This document shows positions 19,666-30,748 of a stretch of 64,000 bases of DNA, in pieces; position 1 is the first letter of the stretch; the number at the start of each line of letters is the position of its first letter. The notes beneath the pieces were generated by a model that saw nothing but the letters and a program-made list of their open reading frames with translations, ran no database searches and was not told the DNA's origin. This stretch comes from Deltaproteobacteria bacterium (GTDB lineage Bacteria; Desulfobacterota; Desulfarculia; JACQYL01). The stretch is taken from positions 22,501 through 86,500 of the forward strand of contig JACQYL010000025.1 of the NCBI GenBank assembly GCA_016208165.1, in the 5' to 3' direction. The position numbers were made by a program, and so were the translations under genes.

Positions 19666-19906
19666 GTTTCGACCCTCCTTTCTTAGTTGATACGGGCTGA
19701 CGTATCGCCCTTATATATTATTATAAAGTCAATAGGAAATTTGCGCAACAAAACGCGGCTTTCGACCTTTTTTTGACCCTGGATCTTCTTTTGAAATGCA
19801 GGAGCACAGGCGAACGGACACGTCTTAGACTCCATTTTTTGGATTTCACCGAAACTCCGAATAATGGCGGCGGACAAGCCGGAAAAGGATATGCAAGAGG
19901 TGAATC

Positions 19907-20173
19907 ATGAAGATCCGGGTGGAATGCTACGCGGGCTATCGGGGCGAAGAGACGCCCCGGCGTTTCCAGCTGGGAGCCGGAGATGCCGAAATGGTCGAAG
20001 TGAGGGAAGTCCTGGATCGCTGGCTCGCACCCGGTCATCGGTATTTCAAGGTGCTCGGAAGTGACGGGGCCGTTTACATACTTCGTCACGACACGGTTGC
20101 GTGGTCCTGGGATCTCACCTATTACAAAGGAGCCGCCCCTCGTGCGGGAGTGTTCGATAAATCAGAACGGTAA
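19907..20173 (+). CDS. Conserved small protein of unknown function
   Basis: 88 residues, soluble, rich in beta-strand and charged residues: KIRVECYAGYRGEE, then VREVLDRWLAPGHRYFKVLGSDGAVYILRHD. It looks like a conserved hypothetical (possibly DUF6504; I am unsure of the number). No catalytic residues are evident. The ATG follows an agaggtg ribosome site. It converges with uvrA. Confidence 0.65.
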   Translation: MKIRVECYAGYRGEETPRRFQLGAGDAEMVEVREVLDRWLAPGHRYFKVLGSDGAVYILRHDTVAWSWDLTYYKGAAPRAGVFDKSER

Positions 20174-20191
20174 ACGCCTCTCTCCGGCCCC

Positions 20192-20213
20192 GGCCCGTTG
20201 ACAGCGACGGGCC
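20192..20213. terminator. Hairpin between convergent genes
   Basis: Perfect 7-bp stem ggcccgt/acgggcc with an 8-base loop, 18 bases after the stop of the small conserved gene and about 120 bases beyond the uvrA stop. No T-run. Confidence 0.45.
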
Positions 20214-20333
20214 AAGTCCTGGAGCGGAACCGGGTCCAGCCTTTCCAGGGTCTCCGCCACGATTGGGTTCAGAGCGTGGAGATTGTCCGCTACAAGTTTC
20301 ATGCTGAGGCGTGTCCGGTCACTTCCCGGTATT

Positions 20334-23147
20334 CTATAACAATTCCTTCAGGAACGTGCCCGTATGGGATTCGGGTACGGAAGCAATCTCTTCCGGTGTT
20401 CCGGACGCCACCACGTAGCCGCCCAGATCCCCGCCTTCCGGCCCCAAATCAATGATGTAATCCGCGGACTTGATCACGTCCATGTTGTGTTCGATGACCA
20501 CGACCGTATTTCCCTTTTCGACCAATCGTTTCAACATGTCCAGCAGCTTCCGGATGTCGTCGAAATGCAGCCCGGTAGTGGGTTCGTCCAGAATATAGAA
20601 AGTACGGCCCGTATCCCTCTTGCTCAGTTCTTTGGACAGCTTGATCCTCTGCGCCTCCCCACCCGATAGCGTGGTCGCCGGCTGGCCGAGCTTTACGTAA
20701 CCCATACCCACGTCCTGGAGCGTTTTCAGCTTGCGCCGGATGTTCGGAACAGCCTCGAAAAACCCTGCCGCCTGGTTGACGGTCATGTCCAGAACTTCGG
20801 CGATGCTCATTCCCTTGTACGTAATCTGCAGCGTCTCGCGATTGTAACGTTTCCCCTTGCACACGTCGCAGGTGACATACACGTCCGGAAGAAAATGCAT
20901 CTCGATTTTGAGCACGCCGTCGCCTTGGCAGGCCTCACACCGGCCGCCTTTGACATTGAAGCTGAATCTCCCCGGCTTGTAGCCCCTGGCCCTGGATTCG
21001 GGAACCCGCGCAAACAAGTCCCGGATAAACGTAAATACACCCGTATAGGTGGCCGGATTCGATCGCGGGGTACGGCCGATGGGGCTCTGATCGATGTCCA
21101 CCACTTTGTCGATGTTCTCGATCCCCTTGATTTCTTTGATCTTTCCCACCGATTCCCGGGAGCGGTTGATCCTCCGCGCCAGATGACGATAGATTGTTTC
21201 TATGACCAGGCTGCTTTTGCCCGAGCCGCTCACCCCGGTTACACACGTAAACACGCCCAGGGGAAGGCGCACGTCTATGTTTTTGAGATTGTTGTGTTCC
21301 GCCCCGACGAATTCGAGAAACCCTTTCCGCTGTTTCCGGCGTTTCTCAGGGACCGGAATCTCAAGTCTCCCGGAAATATAATTGCCCGTCAGAGAGGTCT
21401 CGCACTGCTGCAGGTCCTCCGGAGTCCCGCTGAACACCACTTCTCCGCCGCTCAGACCCGCCCCCGGTCCCATATCCACCACGTGGTCGGCGCTGAGTAT
21501 GGTATCCCGGTCATGTTCCACCACCAGTATCGTGTTCCCCAAGTCCCGCATGTGAAGCAACGACTGGAGCAGCTTTCGGTTATCCCGCTGATGGAGGCCT
21601 ATGCTGGGCTCGTCCAGAACGTACAGCACGCCCGACAAGCGCGATCCGATTTGAGTCGCCAGTCGGATGCGCTGCGATTCGCCTCCGGAAAGGGTTTCGG
21701 ATGACCGGTCCAATGTCAGATAATCGAGCCCCACATCCACTAGAAAGTGAAGGCGGTCCTTCAATTCCTTGATGATGCGCCGGGCAATCCGCTCCTCCGT
21801 CGGATTCAGCTCCCATTCGTCCAATGTTCTCAGACAGTCTTTGATCGTGAGCCGGGTGAGTTCGTAGATGTTCAGATTTCCGACCCGAAAGCCCAGGCTT
21901 TCCTTTTTCAAACGGGCCCCTTGGCAGAGATCGCAGGGTCGTTTGTTCATGAAACGTTCCACTTCCTGGCGCACGTACGATGAATCCGACTCGAGATACT
22001 TTCGCTTCAGCCGATTGACGGCGCCTTCGAGGGGGCTGTTATACCTGTATTGGCTGCCGTTGGTCTCCAATTCAAACTCGATCTTCTCGTCACCGCTTCC
22101 ATACAGCAGCGCGTGTTGAACTTGTTCGGGGAGATCCTGGAACGGGGTCCAAAGGTCGAAATGGAAGTGGTTGGCAATGGAAACCATTCTCTGATGAAAA
22201 AAGATGGAATTTTTCTTCGCGTAGGGTTCCAGAGCCCCTTCACGGACGGAAAGCGAAGGATCCGGCACCACCAGATCCGGATCCACCTCGAGCTTCATGC
22301 CCAAGCCCTCGCATTCCGGACAAGCCCCCAGCGGGCTGTTGAACGAAAACATGGCCGGAGTCGGATCCGGATAACTGATGCCGCACGTATGGCATACCGC
22401 GTGTTCGCTGAAAAACAGTTCCTGTTTCCCGTCCACCTGGGCGATGACCGTTCCTCCGGACTGGCGCAAGGCCAACTCCAATGAATCCGTCAGCCGATTC
22501 TTGATCTTGTCGGTGATCACCAGGCGATCCACCACCGCTTCGATGGAGTGCTTCTTGTTCTTGTCGAGCTGAATGGGTTCGCCCAGATCCCGGATCTCGC
22601 CATTGATGCGGACTCGCACGAATCCGTCCGCCTGGAGATGATCCAGGAGTTTCTGGTGTTCTCCTTTCCGCTTTTCCACTAAAGGGGCCAGAATCACCAC
22701 CCGTGATTTCTCGGGAAGCTCCGCGATGCGATCGGCGATTTCCTGAACGGTCTGGCTGGCGATCGGGCGCCCGCATATGTAGCAGTGGGGTCGTCCGATA
22801 CTGGCGTACAAGATCCGGAAATAGTCGTAAATTTCCGTAACCGTGGCCACCGTGGATCGAGGGTTCCTGCTGACGGTTTTCTGTTCGATCGATACGGCGG
22901 GTGAAAGACCGTCAATGTATTCCACGTCCGGTTTTTCCATCTGCTCGAGAAACTGACGGGCGTATGCGGACAGCGATTCCACATACCTCCTCTGCCCTTC
23001 CGCAAAGATGGTGTCGAACGCCAAGGATGACTTTCCCGATCCACTGACTCCGGTAATGACCACCAGACGATTACGGGGAATTTCGAGATTGATATTCTTG
23101 AGGTTGTGTTGTTTGGCGCCCCGGATACTGATTTTATCTACAGCCAT
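20334..23147 (-). CDS. uvrA: UvrABC excinuclease subunit A
   Basis: About 937 residues, full length. UvrA finds bulky DNA lesions and loads UvrB. The first ABC ATPase has Walker [17 protein letters not shown], the UvrB-interaction region follows, and the first zinc module spans CHTCGISY to CPECEGLG. The second half has [18 protein letters not shown] (signature), the second Walker [14 protein letters not shown], the second zinc module CEACQGDG...CDVCKGKRY, and [14 protein letters not shown] chose the ATG at 23147 ([11 protein letters not shown]); an earlier in-frame TTG at 23156 is less likely. The start overlaps the end of pdxA, so the two are co-transcribed. Confidence 0.97.
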   Translation of the reverse strand: MAVDKISIRGAKQHNLKNINLEIPRNRLVVITGVSGSGKSSLAFDTIFAEGQRRYVESLSAYARQFLEQMEKPDVEYIDGLSPAVSIEQKTVSRNPRSTVATVTEIYDYFRILYASIGRPHCYICGRPIASQTVQEIADRIAELPEKSRVVILAPLVEKRKGEHQKLLDHLQADGFVRVRINGEIRDLGEPIQLDKNKKHSIEAVVDRLVITDKIKNRLTDSLELALRQSGGTVIAQVDGKQELFFSEHAVCHTCGISYPDPTPAMFSFNSPLGACPECEGLGMKLEVDPDLVVPDPSLSVREGALEPYAKKNSIFFHQRMVSIANHFHFDLWTPFQDLPEQVQHALLYGSGDEKIEFELETNGSQYRYNSPLEGAVNRLKRKYLESDSSYVRQEVERFMNKRPCDLCQGARLKKESLGFRVGNLNIYELTRLTIKDCLRTLDEWELNPTEERIARRIIKELKDRLHFLVDVGLDYLTLDRSSETLSGGESQRIRLATQIGSRLSGVLYVLDEPSIGLHQRDNRKLLQSLLHMRDLGNTILVVEHDRDTILSADHVVDMGPGAGLSGGEVVFSGTPEDLQQCETSLTGNYISGRLEIPVPEKRRKQRKGFLEFVGAEHNNLKNIDVRLPLGVFTCVTGVSGSGKSSLVIETIYRHLARRINRSRESVGKIKEIKGIENIDKVVDIDQSPIGRTPRSNPATYTGVFTFIRDLFARVPESRARGYKPGRFSFNVKGGRCEACQGDGVLKIEMHFLPDVYVTCDVCKGKRYNRETLQITYKGMSIAEVLDMTVNQAAGFFEAVPNIRRKLKTLQDVGMGYVKLGQPATTLSGGEAQRIKLSKELSKRDTGRTFYILDEPTTGLHFDDIRKLLDMLKRLVEKGNTVVVIEHNMDVIKSADYIIDLGPEGGDLGGYVVASGTPEEIASVPESHTGTFLKELL

Positions 23148-24186
23148 GAACGGCAAAACCTGCTTTCTTTCGATTTTCAGCCATGAGAGCCGCTGCTTTG
23201 ACGGCCTGGATCAAACTCCTGGGATCCGCCTTTCCGGCGCCGGCAATATCATAAGCGGTTCCATGATCCACCGAGGTGCGAACAATGGGGAGTCCCAGAG
23301 TGACGTTGATACCATCCGAAAAATGCAGCAATTTCAGAGGGATCAAGCCCTGATCGTGATACATGCAGACCACGGCGTCATAGCTTCCCCTCGCCGCCTT
23401 CACGAAAACGGTATCGGGAGGAAGCGGTCCGTCCGCATCCATGCCCGCTTCGCGGGCTTTCTCAACGGCCGGAACGATGATATGCATTTCCTCGTCGCCG
23501 AAAAGGCCGCCTTCTCCGGCATGAGGATTGAGTCCGGCCACGGCCAACCTGGGACGATGGATGCCGAAATCCCTCTCGAGTCCCCGATACGTGATGTCCA
23601 TGGTTCGGTAGATCGATTCCACCGACAGCCGCGCGGGCGCCTCCCGCAAAGGACAGTGGATGGTGACCAGTGTGACCCGAAGTCGCTCGCCGGCCAGCAT
23701 CATAACGTAGTCCGGCGCCATGGTAAGATAGGCAAAAAACTCGGTGTGGCCGGGAAACGGGTATCCGGCCAGGCGCAAGCCTTCCTTGTGAATGGGGCCG
23801 GTGGCCACGCCGCCGATCACGCCTTCCATAGCCAGTTTGGCCGCGGTTTCGATGTAGATCCCCGACGCCTTTCCGGCGTCCTTGCTAACCCTGCCCATTG
23901 GCGCGCGACGGCCCACGTCATCGGTCAGTGCGTAAAAAAGGAGGTCTTCGTCCGCTGCCTGGAGCTCATCCATGGAGGCAACTTCCTTCAAGTCGGGTCT
24001 GGCATCGAGACGCTCCATGGCGTTCAGCAATGCCGAGCGATCTCCCAATACCACCAGCCGGCAGACGCTCAAAAGGCTACGCTCCTGCAGCGCCTTCACA
24101 GCTATTTCGGGACCTACGCCGGCCACATCCCCCATGGTAAGACCGATCAGCGGTCTGTCCAATATTCGCCCCTCCCGGTTTCCCAT
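23134..24186 (-). CDS. pdxA: 4-hydroxythreonine-4-phosphate dehydrogenase
   Basis: About 350 residues. PdxA oxidises 4-phosphohydroxythreonine in DXP-dependent pyridoxal-phosphate synthesis. Seen here: [18 protein letters not shown] at the N-terminus, [24 protein letters not shown] with a metal His, [15 protein letters not shown], and [16 protein letters not shown] with the second metal His. The ATG at 24186 ([10 protein letters not shown]) is preceded by aggggaat; the ATG at 24213 would place that ribosome site inside the gene. The 3' end overlaps uvrA. Confidence 0.95.
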   Translation of the reverse strand: MGNREGRILDRPLIGLTMGDVAGVGPEIAVKALQERSLLSVCRLVVLGDRSALLNAMERLDARPDLKEVASMDELQAADEDLLFYALTDDVGRRAPMGRVSKDAGKASGIYIETAAKLAMEGVIGGVATGPIHKEGLRLAGYPFPGHTEFFAYLTMAPDYVMMLAGERLRVTLVTIHCPLREAPARLSVESIYRTMDITYRGLERDFGIHRPRLAVAGLNPHAGEGGLFGDEEMHIIVPAVEKAREAGMDADGPLPPDTVFVKAARGSYDAVVCMYHDQGLIPLKLLHFSDGINVTLGLPIVRTSVDHGTAYDIAGAGKADPRSLIQAVKAAALMAENRKKAGFAVHGCR

Positions 24187-24374
24187 TGCCGGATTCCCCT
24201 GTCGTGCGGACATGCCGCCGACTCCGGCTCAATCCCGGCCCACAACACAATATAGGTCCCGATATGCCCTCGATCAAGGCGTATCAGGAGCCGTTGTTCA
24301 GTGCTCCAAGGCCCAAACCGGACCGTAAAACCTTCCTCCTCGGGACTCCGAAGCGTTGCCTGCGAAAAGGCTCA

Positions 24375-25397
24375 TCAGGGTACAAGCTCAATGGGAAAAT
24401 CCCATCGCCACACACTGATGCAGCCCAGGATCAGGAATATGATGACCAGATTGGCGTAGGCCACCCCGACAAAGACCCGATGGGCGGGCCCGGGGGAACG
24501 GCCGGCGGAAGGGGCCGTTTCGGGCTTTTCTCCCACGTACGTCACGCGTTCGAGCACTTCAGGCCCATGCGGCGCGCCCTTCATGGCTTCGGTCAGATCC
24601 GTCCCCGCCGTGTGCCGGCCGAAATGCTTGCCGTCTTTCCATTTGGCGCTTTTGCTAACATCATACACTTTGTTCTCGTACAACACGTATGCCGGGCGTC
24701 CCCCCGTCCCGTCGAAACGGCCCACGTCGGAAAACCCGGCGTGTTCAGCGTCCGCCGGATCAGGGGATCCGTGCGCCTCCCGCCCCATTCGGCGATGAAG
24801 AATCGTGATGGCGAACAAGGCGTTGAGGATCATTACGGCGAAAAGCGCCATTTTGACGAACAGCATCAGTCCGAACGTGTTATTGAAGAACTGCTCCCAC
24901 CGGTAGATCCGCTCCCATGTCAGGAAGATTCCCGTGAGGATGAGGGCCGCCATGCAGCTTACTCCCAGTATGCGCTCACTCCTGGGAATGCCTCCGACCA
25001 GCGTCGCCGGTTTGACGAAGATGTGAATATAGAAAATCGCGCCGAAGAACACCATGGCGGCCAGGAGGTGAAGATAGCCTACGATGAATCGGACGGTTTT
25101 GAAAACCGGCGACCGGAAGGACCGTACTTTCTCCAGTACCTCACTCGGTATGGGATACTGATATCCGTTGCGGATGAAAGCGAATCCCGTGGTATTCAAC
25201 CGGCCGCCTATACTCTCCACATGGCAGTACGTGCATTCCCGGCCCGTGCGTTCCGCGTATTCCTCGGTCGCCTGCGCCGGCGAGAGGAACGAAAGGCACT
25301 GGATCGTCAGCAGGGGAAGCACATAAACGACCAGACCGGTTTTCACCCCGACTACGGGACGTCCGATCGCCATCCTTTTCGATCGCCGAAGCACCAT
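24375..25397 (-). CDS. Cytochrome c-motif / CopD-like / cytochrome b5-like fusion protein
   Basis: 340 residues combining three redox-type modules. An N-terminal signal or anchor (about 18-42) is followed by one c-type heme site, CTYCH at residues 55-59. A four-helix membrane core (about 100-215, VGYLHLLAAMVFFGAIFYIHIFV and following) resembles CopD/DUF2269 domains. A soluble cytochrome b5-like domain follows at about 230-300 (YVLYENKVYDVSKSAKWKDG then HFGRHTAGTDLTEAM and APHGPEVL, with candidate His ligands), and a last membrane helix (about 308-332). It probably carries electrons across or at the inner membrane; partners are unknown. It is 162 bases upstream of pdxA and 137 bases downstream of the alpha-2-macroglobulin gene. 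Confidence 0.8.
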   Translation of the reverse strand: MVLRRSKRMAIGRPVVGVKTGLVVYVLPLLTIQCLSFLSPAQATEEYAERTGRECTYCHVESIGGRLNTTGFAFIRNGYQYPIPSEVLEKVRSFRSPVFKTVRFIVGYLHLLAAMVFFGAIFYIHIFVKPATLVGGIPRSERILGVSCMAALILTGIFLTWERIYRWEQFFNNTFGLMLFVKMALFAVMILNALFAITILHRRMGREAHGSPDPADAEHAGFSDVGRFDGTGGRPAYVLYENKVYDVSKSAKWKDGKHFGRHTAGTDLTEAMKGAPHGPEVLERVTYVGEKPETAPSAGRSPGPAHRVFVGVAYANLVIIFLILGCISVWRWDFPIELVP

Positions 25398-25534
25398 GGG
25401 AAAATCTCCCTAAGGATCATTGTGCTGAAATGAATTCCCATTCGTACAGCGGCCGCACGTTCCGGCGGCTGCGTGATCCAATTCCTCGGGTTTCAAATAC
25501 CTCTCCCGGCTCCCGATGGTTCCGCGGAGCGGTT

Positions 25535-28500
25535 TCACCGCGTCACTTCCAGGGTCCCGCTCCTGCTGACGGCCCGGATTTGCGGGTGATAAAACCCCTG
25601 GAGCACGGCGGGTCGCACATGGAACGCGCCCGGCGATTCCGCCCGCAGCACATATTCCAGCCTCACCTCTTCTCCCTCCGCCAACCGGTCGAAGAAGAAC
25701 GCCACGCGCTGGTCGTGGCGTTCCTTCCACAGGTAGGACGGCCACCAGGATGTCTCCTCCTCCGCATCAAAGTGTACGGTTTCAAATCCTGCCGGCAGGT
25801 AATCCTCGAGGACAAAATACCGGTACTCGCGATCCGCGGTAAACGACAGTCGGACCAAGGCCTCGTCCCCCGGATGCAGTGGTCCGCTCAACGGCATGGC
25901 GAGCACCCTGGGCCGGTTTTGGCTGTCCAGTATTCGAACAGCCTTGTGGATCGTTTTATCGAGGGCCATAGCACACTGCAGGGACTCGGGTTCCTCGAAG
26001 GGCCGTTCGTCAAAGCCGTCCACCTGAACCGCATAATATAGTTTGGACGTATGATCGCTCGATAGGGAAAACACATTCTCACCGTGCGCGAAATGTTGCC
26101 CGTCGACTTCGAGGACGGCGCCTTTTTCAAGCATGAATTCCTTGGCGGAAAAATCGATACCGCCCACCGGCTTTCCATTCAGCTGAACGGAAAGCACGCC
26201 CCGATCCGGACCGACCAGTTCGGGCCGGACCTCGAGGAGCTTTGCCAGAGCCACCAGCACAAGCCCCGTGGCTCTCGTCGATTCCCATTGCATTCCCTGT
26301 CTTTGACTCAGGAGCCAGTCCCCGAGCGCCGTCAATCTCGAATCCCGGGCCGCGGTTTCGGCCAATGCCAGGAGACAAAACGCGTTCTGTTCCACCAAAG
26401 TGGACCCGAGAGCCTCGGATCCGGGAACTTCAAAGTGCAGGCCCAAGGGATCGGATACCTGGAACCGTTCGAGGGCGGCCAGCGCCCGGTCCGATGCGTC
26501 CGGCAGTCCGTGCCGGGCTGTGATGACCATGCACATGGCAAGATCCGGAGGATCCATGTTGGCCACATCCCAGGTCAGGTTCTCCGCCGCCTCCCTGTTG
26601 CGATACGTTCCCGTTGTCAGCGCGAACAACACGAACCGCCTCAGACCGGGGCTCCGCTCCTGTTCGAGAAAACGTTCCAGGGCCTCCTGCATGGACTTAA
26701 GCGTATTCTGCAGATCCTCATCACCCAGCGAACGCACGGGGTACAGCGCAAAATAGGCCAGGGCCGTCAGGTAGGGGTCACCCTCGCCCATGGGGCCCCA
26801 TTGGACGCTTCCGTCGTAAATGAAGGTCTCAAGGCGATCGACGCCTTCTTTGAAGCGGGCTTCAATGCGCTCCCGGCGGGGTACGGGGATGCCCATTCGG
26901 GTGTATGTCTCCAGAAACACGGACATGGGCAAAAAGGAATTCAGGGTTTGCTCGGCGCACCCATAGGGGAACTCGAAAAGATACGGAATGGCCGTCAGAG
27001 CCGCAGCAGCCGCGCGACCGGTACCGCTGATCCGAGCCCGAATTCGTTTTAGTGAGACCGTTTCCGGAATCCGGAGGGTGGTTTGGCCGGACCCGCCTTG
27101 CATCCATCCGGATACTCCCAATTGGACCGGCACACCGATGCTTTCGATGGGAATCACTCGCTTTTCGGAGTCCGTTGCTTGATCCGCCGAAACCATCGCC
27201 AGCACTTCCGCGCGAAGATCGTCCTTTGCTTTAACGTACCATTCCGCCCGGGCGGTGCCTTCCGGCGGCAGGGACAGTCGCCTCACGGGCTCCGCCGGCG
27301 GCTCGACTGCTCCATCCGTTTTCAGTTCCGCACGAACCTGCTCCATCGGCTCGTCCGTTCGATTGGTAAGAATCGCGGAAAGGCCGATTCGATCTCCGTT
27401 CACTAGGAACCGCGGCACTCTGAGAGAGGTCACCAGCGGTTTGCTCGAGAGGGTTTTGGCCCGATTGAGTCCGAATCTGCCGTCACGGGTATGTCCCAGC
27501 AGCGTGGCACGCCACGTGGTCAGGTTGTCGGGCATTACTAGCCGAACCGTACCCGCGCCCGAAGGCCCGATCTCGAGGTGGGGAACCCATAGAGCCGTAT
27601 CCCGAAACTCGGACCTGGCCCTCTGGTCTCCCTGCTCTTTGGTGGCCCCTCCGATGAATCGCAAGGGGAAGGAGTAGGAAGTGGAAATCCACGGAGGACG
27701 TTTAGCGAAAAAGAAGTCCGCCGGTTCGGGGGTCTCATCCCTGCGCAGACGGTACAGCGATTCGTCCACGATTCCGACGCTTACGTCCGCGGACACGGGT
27801 TTCTCGTTCGAGTCCGAACATCGTATCGTAAGCACGGCCACGTCTCCGGGCTGATACTCCTTGCGGTCGAAGATTCCCTCGATCCGGATGTCTTTGGATT
27901 CCACCGGAACATTCAGGGACACATGATGATAGTGCAATTGTTTCCCGTTGTGCGTCAGTACGCTCAAATACACGTTGGGGGCATACTCGGCCTTCACAGG
28001 GACCTCAATCACCATCGAACGGCCGGGCATGGAAACCCGTTGATGAAAAAGGATATCTTCGCTTTCCCCGGTGAACAGCAGCTCCGCGTCCGGAATCGAG
28101 GAATGGATCATTAAGCGGGCCGTTTCTCCGGCGCGATACGAGTCTTTATCCAGCATCAGCTCCAGAGGACGATAGTCATATTCGGCTGAAAAGGACCGCT
28201 CCGAGTACACCCACAACGAGCTTCTTGCCAGGGCCTGGTTGCCCCTCGGATCCACCGCGGTCACTTTGAGGTCCGCCCTACCGGGTTTCACGGAGTCCAG
28301 GGGAATTTCCGAGCGTACAATGCCGCCGGGACCGGTGACTTCACGCCCTTGCCACAGCGGAGTCCGGCCTTTCTCATACTCGCGTCGAAGCGGATTCCAC
28401 ACGGCCTGGTCCAACGAAATCCGGAGCGAAGCGTCGGGCACCGGTTTCCCGTCCAGATCCGTCAACCGAATCCTCAGAACGGCGGTCCCCGGGGTACGAT

Positions 28501-30748
28501 ACAGGCTTCGTTCCGACTCGGCCCGGATTCTGTACAGGCTTTGTTCGTAAGAGACTTCCGTTCGCTCGGATTCGATTCTCCCGGACGGTGAGGTTACGTC
28601 CGCTTCCACGGTGATGGTGCGGTCGTATGACCTGGGTCCCGGCGTCACCTCGAAACCGAAGAAGCCCTGCATGTCCGTGGAGCCGCTTCCCTGCTTAATC
28701 AGTCGCTGGTATCCCGCGGATTCATAGTACGATTGTTCCCACCACGCGGTGGCCGGAGGGGTCGCGCTTATGCGCTCGAAGACCCGATATCGGATGGGAG
28801 CCTGCTGAAGAGGGGCCCCCATAAAAAAGCGCGCCTCGATCTTCACGGAAATACGGTCTCCGGATACATAGGCCGCGCGATCCGGGCGCACGATAATCGA
28901 AAAATCCGGCTTTCGATAGGCCTGGACGGAAAAGGTCGCATGACCGATCCCAAAACCCTTGACAGAAAGGGTATGGTCCCCCAGGCGGGGCTCCTTTTCG
29001 AGCTGAACCACCCCATGCACGGTTCCCCATTCATCCGACGTTTTTTCTTGAGAAAAAACCATGCTTCCGTCCGGGTCTGAAAGCTCGACGATTACCCGAG
29101 TTCCTTGGGGAGCGGCCTGCAGTTTCCCGTCTTCGAACTGTTTGAGAAGGGCCTTATAATACACTTGTTGTCCGGGCCGATAGATGGGGCGATCGGTATA
29201 AAGGAGCGCTTTTCGGCCCTCCGCCGAGGCGGCTCGTGTCCGGAACGCGCTGGACACGGCCAGTCCCAGTTCCGCTTTCATGGCGATCACCGTGATTTCA
29301 CGATCCGGTTCGGTCAGCCGATGAAAGAATACGCCCGTGGCGTCCGTTTGTCCCGTGGCCACGGCGGCGTCCAACCCAAAAACGCTCATGATCTTCTGAA
29401 ACAGGGACTGCTCCGTTTCGGACTTCTCGACTCCTTCGGCAAGGACGTACACGGGCACCCCCGGCTCCGCCTGATTGGGCTCGAGATTCATGGCGTACAC
29501 CAGCAGGTCGGAGTTGCCCCTCTTGGTGGCCAGGCCCAGATTCGATATGAAAATCGAGTGACGGGCTTCACTCGAGGCGCCGGCCACTCGAAGCAGGTAC
29601 ACTCCGGGGCTGATGAATTTTTTGATTTCGATTTCTTCGTTGGCCCACGAAAAGGGACGAAAACGCCCAAACGCGAACGGCTGCGTGTGAATCCGTTCGA
29701 ATGGCTCCAGCGGCGCCCCGTTCGCAAGAAGCGATTTCAAACCGCGAGGATGATCGAGAAGCCATTTCTCGGGAACGCGGTACATTTCCACATCCGCGGC
29801 TTGAACGTTGAATCCTCGGACAACGAACTTGATCGGTTCTTTCAGGGTGTATACGTCCTGGTAAATAGCCAGAAGTACTTTTGGGGGGGCGGAGTCCAGC
29901 CGGAGTTCCAGGCCGTCGACGTCCTCGCCTTCATTCACAAGAACGACCGGCGCCGCGCCTGCAAGCGAGAACTCTTTCGTATCTTCACCGATCCGATACC
30001 GCCCGGGACGCAGATCCTCCAGCCGGAAAGTCCCTTCAAGGTTCGAATCGGAGCGATGTACGGCGGGTCCCTCCGCGGTGACCGCCACATTGAACAACGG
30101 CGTCCCGTCAACTTTCAATACCACCTTCCCTGTAACGGACGCCGGACGGTACAACGTCACGTTCAGATCCGTTGATTTTCCCGAACGTATGAATACGTTG
30201 CTGATTTCTTCGGGAATGTATCCTTCGGTCTCGATCTCGAGTCTGAACGCGCCTTCCGGGATTCCTTCCACGACATAATTCCCGTTGTCGTCCGTCTCCC
30301 GCTCGAACCGGTTCACGAGGTATGGTTCCGGAAACATCTGCGTCAGCGTCATTCGGGCCCTGGGTAACGGGAGGCCCGCGCTGTCCGCTATGCGGCCCTC
30401 GAGAATTCCTCCGGGCGGCAGAGCGACTCGCAACGTGGATTCCACGGACCCCATACCCGGCTCCCAGTAAGCCATGCGCATCGTGGAATATCCTTTTGCC
30501 TGTGCCGTTAAATGAAATCTCACCCCCACGGGCAGATCCGGGAAATGAAAGCCGCCTTCCTTGTCGGTGAACGCACGGGAATAACCGGAGCCGCCTGAAG
30601 CGTTCTCGATCTCCACGAGGGCGCCGGCGATACCGGTTTGCGTCAGCTTATCGACCACCACCCCGTTCAGTTCGAGCTGCCCTGCGTAAACCATCGAAGA
30701 GGCCCACGCCAGAACCCACACAAGCCATGTGCTGCACTTCCGAGTCAT
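25535..30748 (-). CDS. Bacterial alpha-2-macroglobulin family protein with thioester motif
   Basis: 1737 residues, exported (signal peptide ending AWASSMVYAG). The N-terminus has three carboxypeptidase-regulatory-like beta domains (about 23-270; e.g. GALVEIENASGGSGYSRAF and LRLEIETEGY-like repeats). Macroglobulin MG domains follow, including YTDRPIYRPGQQVYYKALLK and the ALWVPHLEIGPSGAGTVRLVMPDNLTTWR block. The reactive thioester motif is YGCAEQTLNSFLP, Cys1264 to Gln1267, intact. A thioester-domain helical barrel and a receptor-like C-terminus complete it. Such proteins are thought to trap proteases in the periplasm. The usual partner gene pbpC is absent; instead an AMMECR1-like gene overlaps the start by four bases and a vanW-like gene lies before that. 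Confidence 0.93.
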   Translation of the reverse strand: MTRKCSTWLVWVLAWASSMVYAGQLELNGVVVDKLTQTGIAGALVEIENASGGSGYSRAFTDKEGGFHFPDLPVGVRFHLTAQAKGYSTMRMAYWEPGMGSVESTLRVALPPGGILEGRIADSAGLPLPRARMTLTQMFPEPYLVNRFERETDDNGNYVVEGIPEGAFRLEIETEGYIPEEISNVFIRSGKSTDLNVTLYRPASVTGKVVLKVDGTPLFNVAVTAEGPAVHRSDSNLEGTFRLEDLRPGRYRIGEDTKEFSLAGAAPVVLVNEGEDVDGLELRLDSAPPKVLLAIYQDVYTLKEPIKFVVRGFNVQAADVEMYRVPEKWLLDHPRGLKSLLANGAPLEPFERIHTQPFAFGRFRPFSWANEEIEIKKFISPGVYLLRVAGASSEARHSIFISNLGLATKRGNSDLLVYAMNLEPNQAEPGVPVYVLAEGVEKSETEQSLFQKIMSVFGLDAAVATGQTDATGVFFHRLTEPDREITVIAMKAELGLAVSSAFRTRAASAEGRKALLYTDRPIYRPGQQVYYKALLKQFEDGKLQAAPQGTRVIVELSDPDGSMVFSQEKTSDEWGTVHGVVQLEKEPRLGDHTLSVKGFGIGHATFSVQAYRKPDFSIIVRPDRAAYVSGDRISVKIEARFFMGAPLQQAPIRYRVFERISATPPATAWWEQSYYESAGYQRLIKQGSGSTDMQGFFGFEVTPGPRSYDRTITVEADVTSPSGRIESERTEVSYEQSLYRIRAESERSLYRTPGTAVLRIRLTDLDGKPVPDASLRISLDQAVWNPLRREYEKGRTPLWQGREVTGPGGIVRSEIPLDSVKPGRADLKVTAVDPRGNQALARSSLWVYSERSFSAEYDYRPLELMLDKDSYRAGETARLMIHSSIPDAELLFTGESEDILFHQRVSMPGRSMVIEVPVKAEYAPNVYLSVLTHNGKQLHYHHVSLNVPVESKDIRIEGIFDRKEYQPGDVAVLTIRCSDSNEKPVSADVSVGIVDESLYRLRRDETPEPADFFFAKRPPWISTSYSFPLRFIGGATKEQGDQRARSEFRDTALWVPHLEIGPSGAGTVRLVMPDNLTTWRATLLGHTRDGRFGLNRAKTLSSKPLVTSLRVPRFLVNGDRIGLSAILTNRTDEPMEQVRAELKTDGAVEPPAEPVRRLSLPPEGTARAEWYVKAKDDLRAEVLAMVSADQATDSEKRVIPIESIGVPVQLGVSGWMQGGSGQTTLRIPETVSLKRIRARISGTGRAAAAALTAIPYLFEFPYGCAEQTLNSFLPMSVFLETYTRMGIPVPRRERIEARFKEGVDRLETFIYDGSVQWGPMGEGDPYLTALAYFALYPVRSLGDEDLQNTLKSMQEALERFLEQERSPGLRRFVLFALTTGTYRNREAAENLTWDVANMDPPDLAMCMVITARHGLPDASDRALAALERFQVSDPLGLHFEVPGSEALGSTLVEQNAFCLLALAETAARDSRLTALGDWLLSQRQGMQWESTRATGLVLVALAKLLEVRPELVGPDRGVLSVQLNGKPVGGIDFSAKEFMLEKGAVLEVDGQHFAHGENVFSLSSDHTSKLYYAVQVDGFDERPFEEPESLQCAMALDKTIHKAVRILDSQNRPRVLAMPLSGPLHPGDEALVRLSFTADREYRYFVLEDYLPAGFETVHFDAEEETSWWPSYLWKERHDQRVAFFFDRLAEGEEVRLEYVLRAESPGAFHVRPAVLQGFYHPQIRAVSRSGTLEVTR

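Noticed and set aside
24186-25433. 415-codon plus-strand open frame over the cytochrome fusion gene
   Set aside because: Overlaps a gene with recognisable domains and has no ribosome site or domain of its own.
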